DNA of 17,422 bases, taken from positions 1 through 17,422 of the forward strand of contig NZ_JAJBMO010000040.1 of the NCBI RefSeq assembly GCF_020537505.1, read 5' to 3'. The first letter of the stretch is position 1. The number at the start of each line of letters is the position of its first letter. The position numbers and the translations under genes are program-made. The notes beneath the pieces were generated by a model. That model was not told the DNA's origin. It searched no databases and worked only from the letters and a program-made list of their open reading frames with translations. This stretch comes from Blautia glucerasea. GTDB taxonomy: Bacteria; Bacillota; Clostridia; Lachnospirales; Lachnospiraceae. This document shows, piece after piece, positions 15,130-17,422 of the stretch.

Positions 15130-15690
15130 ATGAAAGCAAAAAAAATAATTTCAGTTATTCTTACAGGTATTGTAGCAGCAAGTATGCTTGCAGGATGCGG
15201 CAGCAGTTCCAGGAGTCAGACAGATAACACAGAAAGTTCTTCTCAGAATGAGACTAGCAGTTCTTCTGCAAGTGAAACAGCAGATGCAACGGAGGATTCT
15301 GAAAATACAGAAACAACTGAAAGTACGGATACATCTGAAAACACAGAAACACCTACACCAGCAGAAACCGATGATTCCTCTGAAACAGCTGTTGCAGAGG
15401 ATACGGAAGCTACAGGAAAAACTCTGGTTGTATATTATTCTGCAACAGGAACTACTGAAGGAGTTGCACAGACAATCGCAGATACAACAGGTGGTGATTT
15501 ATTTGAAATCCAGCCGGTGGAACCTTATACAGATGATGATCTGGACTGGACAAATGATGATAGTCGTGTATCCAGAGAACATGATGATGAAAGTTTAAGA
15601 GATGTAGATCTGGTATCCACATCTGTAGATAACTGGGATTCTTATGACACTGTATTCATTGGTTATCCTAAAATGGAGTATAGTTTATAG
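15130..15690 (+). CDS. Flavodoxin lipoprotein, C-terminally truncated
   Basis: A 186-aa lipoprotein. The signal peptide ends in the lipobox LAGC (Cys at about 23), followed by a long Ser/Thr/Glu linker (to about 97) and the flavodoxin start TLVVYYSATGTTEGVAQTIA. The frame follows its neighbour at 15811 closely through the acidic stretch DDDLDWTNDDSRVSREHDDE up to IGYP. It then departs (KMEYSL, stop), exactly where the neighbour continues VWWAVAAWPVNQF. About 75 C-terminal residues, including the second flavin-side loop, are missing, so FMN binding is doubtful. The 120 bp after the stop show no flavodoxin remnant. GGGGAGG lies before the ATG. It may be a decaying copy after a tandem duplication. 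Confidence 0.75.
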   Translation: MKAKKIISVILTGIVAASMLAGCGSSSRSQTDNTESSSQNETSSSSASETADATEDSENTETTESTDTSENTETPTPAETDDSSETAVAEDTEATGKTLVVYYSATGTTEGVAQTIADTTGGDLFEIQPVEPYTDDDLDWTNDDSRVSREHDDESLRDVDLVSTSVDNWDSYDTVFIGYPKMEYSL

Positions 15691-15810
15691 TAGTGTATAG
15701 CGTGTATTGAGTTATAAATATGAGGTTGAAAACTACGGTATACACAAATAATGCAGAAAAATGTGTATCACGTTTATGTAGAGAATGACATAGAAAAGGA
15801 GCTGCTGTAA

Positions 15811-16527
15811 GTGAAGAAACATATAAGTTGGATGTTACTTGCCGTTTGTATATTAGCAGGAGTTTTACTGACAGGATGCGGATCGAATAAATTAGATAAT
15901 CAGGGTAGTGAAACCGCACAGAATACAGAGACTGAACAGGAGAGTTCAGAGAACGAAAATTCTGATGAAGCAGAAATAACAGCAGCAGTGACAGAAGCGG
16001 CAGCAACTGAAGCACCTGCACAGGATAGCACAGGAGAAACAGGTAAAGTTCTGGTTGTATATTACTCTGCAACAGGAAGTACAAAAGCCGTAGCAAATTA
16101 TATTGCAGATGCAACGGGTGGAGATTTATTTGAGCTGGAGTCTGTAGAACCTTATACAGATGAGGATCTTGACTGGACAAATGACGACAGCCGAGTATCA
16201 AGAGAGCATGACGATGAGAGCCTGAGAGATGTAGATCTGGTTTCTACGACGGTCGATAACTTCAGTGAGTACGATGAGATTTTGATAGGTTATCCCGTGT
16301 GGTGGGCAGTGGCTGCATGGCCAGTAAATCAGTTCATCAAAAACAATGATTTTACAGGAAAAACAGTTATTCCATTTTGTACATCAGCTTCCTCTGGAAT
16401 TGGAGATAGCGGAAAACTCTTGGAGGAAATGGCGGGAACTGGAGACTGGCAGGAAGGAAAGAGATTTTCTTCCAATGCATCAGAAGAAGAGGTTCAGGAC
16501 TGGGTAAAAAGCCTGAATCTGAACTAA
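15811..16527 (+). CDS. Flavodoxin lipoprotein, full length (Flavodoxin_4-like)
   Basis: A 238-aa surface lipoprotein with a GTG start 9 nt after AAAGGAG. The signal peptide ends in the lipobox LTGC (Cys23), followed by a Glu/Ser/Ala-rich linker to about 75. The flavodoxin domain has the FMN-phosphate loop VVYYSATGSTKAVANYIA, an acidic insert (DLDWTNDDSRVSREHDDE) also found in the truncated neighbour, IGYPVWWAVAAWP, then VIPFCTSASSGIGDSG. It likely holds FMN outside the membrane and shuttles electrons with partners such as the DUF4405 cytochrome encoded upstream; that pairing is inference. It is the last gene of the operon. The 120-bp gap before it shows no shared box, so it probably depends on promoter E. 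Confidence 0.87.
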   Translation: MKKHISWMLLAVCILAGVLLTGCGSNKLDNQGSETAQNTETEQESSENENSDEAEITAAVTEAAATEAPAQDSTGETGKVLVVYYSATGSTKAVANYIADATGGDLFELESVEPYTDEDLDWTNDDSRVSREHDDESLRDVDLVSTTVDNFSEYDEILIGYPVWWAVAAWPVNQFIKNNDFTGKTVIPFCTSASSGIGDSGKLLEEMAGTGDWQEGKRFSSNASEEEVQDWVKSLNLN

Positions 16528-16544
16528 ATATAAAGAATGCTATG

Positions 16545-16590
16545 AGCAGCAGGAACAACGATTAAAAGTCAAGTTTCTGCTGCTTTTCTA
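16545..16590 (+). terminator. Terminator of the esterase/flavodoxin operon
   Basis: AGCAGCAGGAAC (16545-16556) pairs with GTTTCTGCTGCT (16573-16584) with one G-U pair, followed by TTTTCTAAT. Confidence 0.85.
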
Positions 16591-16726
16591 ATATTTGGCA
16601 ACAATAGGCTGGTTGCACAGTATCTGCCCGGCCATTTCAGTAGATCTGCTGAATAGCTTTCTCCCGGAAGTGTGGTATAGTCTTGTGCTTGCAACAGAAG
16701 AAACCACACAGAAGGGAGAAACCGCT

Positions 16727-17335
16727 ATGGCAGAACAGCCAGATATCATCTGGAACGAACAGTGTTTGGGGATACGAATAGGCGAACAGGTGTGCACTTA
16801 TCTGAAGAAGCACGATACGGAATACCAGAGACTGCAAAAGAAAATACTGGAACTTATAGAGAAGTATCCAGTAATAGAAACACTTATGGAGTCGAATGAG
16901 CCAATTAGCCTAAAGACAGAAGAGCATAAGGCAGTGCACCGATATTTCCAACTGGAGAGCGAGAAGGAAATGATAGAAGAACAGTACCATTTTTATATGG
17001 GGCAGGCTCAAATGATTTCTTATGGAGCTATGCTGGGGAAAATAAAAAAAGCAATACTGGGAAAGGATGACGGTGACACACAAAAACTGCTGGAGTTGCT
17101 GATGGATACCTGGATTGATGAGGTAGAAGATCAGCTGAAAGAAAATACAGTGTACCAGGAAATGCTGGAAAAAATATCAAAATATGAAAAACAAATTCAG
17201 ACAATGGGATTATCAAAAGAAAAGCGAAAAATGATAGACGTATATGTTACTGAAGTCAGTGAGAGATGGATATTATATGCGGAATCTTTATATCAGGCCG
17301 GTATGCAGAAAATCCTGGAATTACTGAATCTGTAA
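16727..17335 (+). CDS. Hypothetical protein, helical, no function recognised
   Basis: A 202-aa protein, probably cytosolic, with no signal peptide or membrane segment. It is rich in Glu, Lys and Leu and predicted to be almost all helical, with coiled-coil-like stretches (about 30-50, 75-85, 120-160). I recognise no catalytic motif. The opening MAEQPDIIWNEQCLGIRIGE and the central EEQYHFYMGQAQMISYGAML look like conserved patches. The ATG at 16727 is chosen because AGGGAG lies 8 nt before it; an ATG at 16595 has no ribosome site and lies at the preceding terminator. TGGTATAGT at about 16673-16681 is a possible extended -10. It is a separate unit flanked by terminators, without the shared box. 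Confidence 0.75.
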   Translation: MAEQPDIIWNEQCLGIRIGEQVCTYLKKHDTEYQRLQKKILELIEKYPVIETLMESNEPISLKTEEHKAVHRYFQLESEKEMIEEQYHFYMGQAQMISYGAMLGKIKKAILGKDDGDTQKLLELLMDTWIDEVEDQLKENTVYQEMLEKISKYEKQIQTMGLSKEKRKMIDVYVTEVSERWILYAESLYQAGMQKILELLNL

Positions 17336-17347
17336 AAGAGACGGATA

Positions 17348-17380
17348 AAATGGGGAAGCACGAAAGAAACTTCCCCATTT
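17348..17380. terminator. Hairpin terminator between convergent genes
   Basis: AAATGGGGAAG (17348-17358) and CTTCCCCATTT (17370-17380) form a perfect 11-bp stem with an 11-nt loop, with short A/T flanks on both sides. It can serve the plus gene and a possible minus gene to the right. Confidence 0.75.
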
Positions 17381-17387
17381 GTCACTT

Positions 17388-17422
17388 CTATTCATCTTTG
17401 CCATCAATGAGAAATATGTATG
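17388..17422 (-). CDS. Possible C-terminal end of a minus-strand gene (partial)
   Basis: On the minus strand, 17422 to 17388 reads YIFLIDGKDE followed by TAG. It sits just past a bidirectional terminator, as the end of a convergent gene would. With ten codons it is only suggestive. Confidence 0.3.
   Translation of the reverse strand, partial: YIFLIDGKDE

Noticed and set aside
15691..15810. Insertion sequence scar between the two flavodoxin lipoproteins
   Set aside because: Only short imperfect repeats (GTGTAT/ATACAC) are visible; there are no convincing terminal repeats, target duplication or transposase fragment.
16595..16726. Longer start for the final hypothetical protein
   Set aside because: No ribosome site, directly beside the preceding terminator; the ATG at 16727 is well placed after AGGGAG.
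1..17422. CRISPR arrays, tRNA or rRNA genes, riboswitches, prophage or transposase genes
   Set aside because: No regular repeat-spacer pattern, no recognisable structured RNA and no such coding regions were found on reading both strands.

Overview
The window looks like a chromosomal segment of a low-GC, Gram-positive gut anaerobe, most likely a Lachnospiraceae (Blautia/Ruminococcus-like) species. This rests on codon use, strong AGGAGG-type ribosome sites, LytTR/GHKL two-component genes, lipoprotein signals with LAGC/LTGC boxes, and a DUF4405-type cytochrome beside esterases and flavodoxins. The taxon is inferred from gene style, not proven.

Layout. At the left a MerR regulator (minus) diverges from a LysR regulator (plus). 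The lysR promoter has the 19-bp spacer typical of MerR-controlled promoters. Next come an operon of iron alcohol dehydrogenase, surface esterase and DUF4405 membrane cytochrome (1793-4686), then a LytTR response regulator with a GHKL histidine kinase whose last ~45 codons are out of frame at an A8 tract (4992-7020). A decayed block follows (7162-9387): an N-terminal piece of a GH3 beta-glucosidase with an early amber stop, fused to a C-terminal piece of a GtrA-like membrane protein, then a carboxylesterase with an internal deletion. Two divergent aldo/keto reductases follow. The right one leads an operon with a flavodoxin-fold FMN reductase, a secreted esterase and a membrane-anchored flavodoxin (10694-13854). 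A second operon carries an Esterase_713-like hydrolase and two lipoprotein flavodoxins, the first truncated (14017-16527). The right end has an unrecognised 202-aa gene and perhaps the tail of a minus-strand gene.

Main observation. Five promoters in the window share one layout: a ~42-bp box (cores AACCAAAAGGT, GCAAAAC and GAATCTTC) that runs into a poor -35, then 16 or 17 bp, then TATAAT or TACAAT. They drive the alcohol dehydrogenase operon, the two-component system, both aldo/keto reductases and the Esterase_713/flavodoxin operon. The AACC-N4-GGTT dyad lies near -65, where LysR-type activators usually bind. The simplest reading is that the LysR protein encoded here activates all five units and is itself set by the neighbouring MerR protein. 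That would be a compact MerR-to-LysR cascade over carbonyl reductases, esterases and cell-surface flavin/heme redox proteins. The inducing signal is unknown; an aldehyde or other electrophile is a guess from the MerR subtype and the enzymes.
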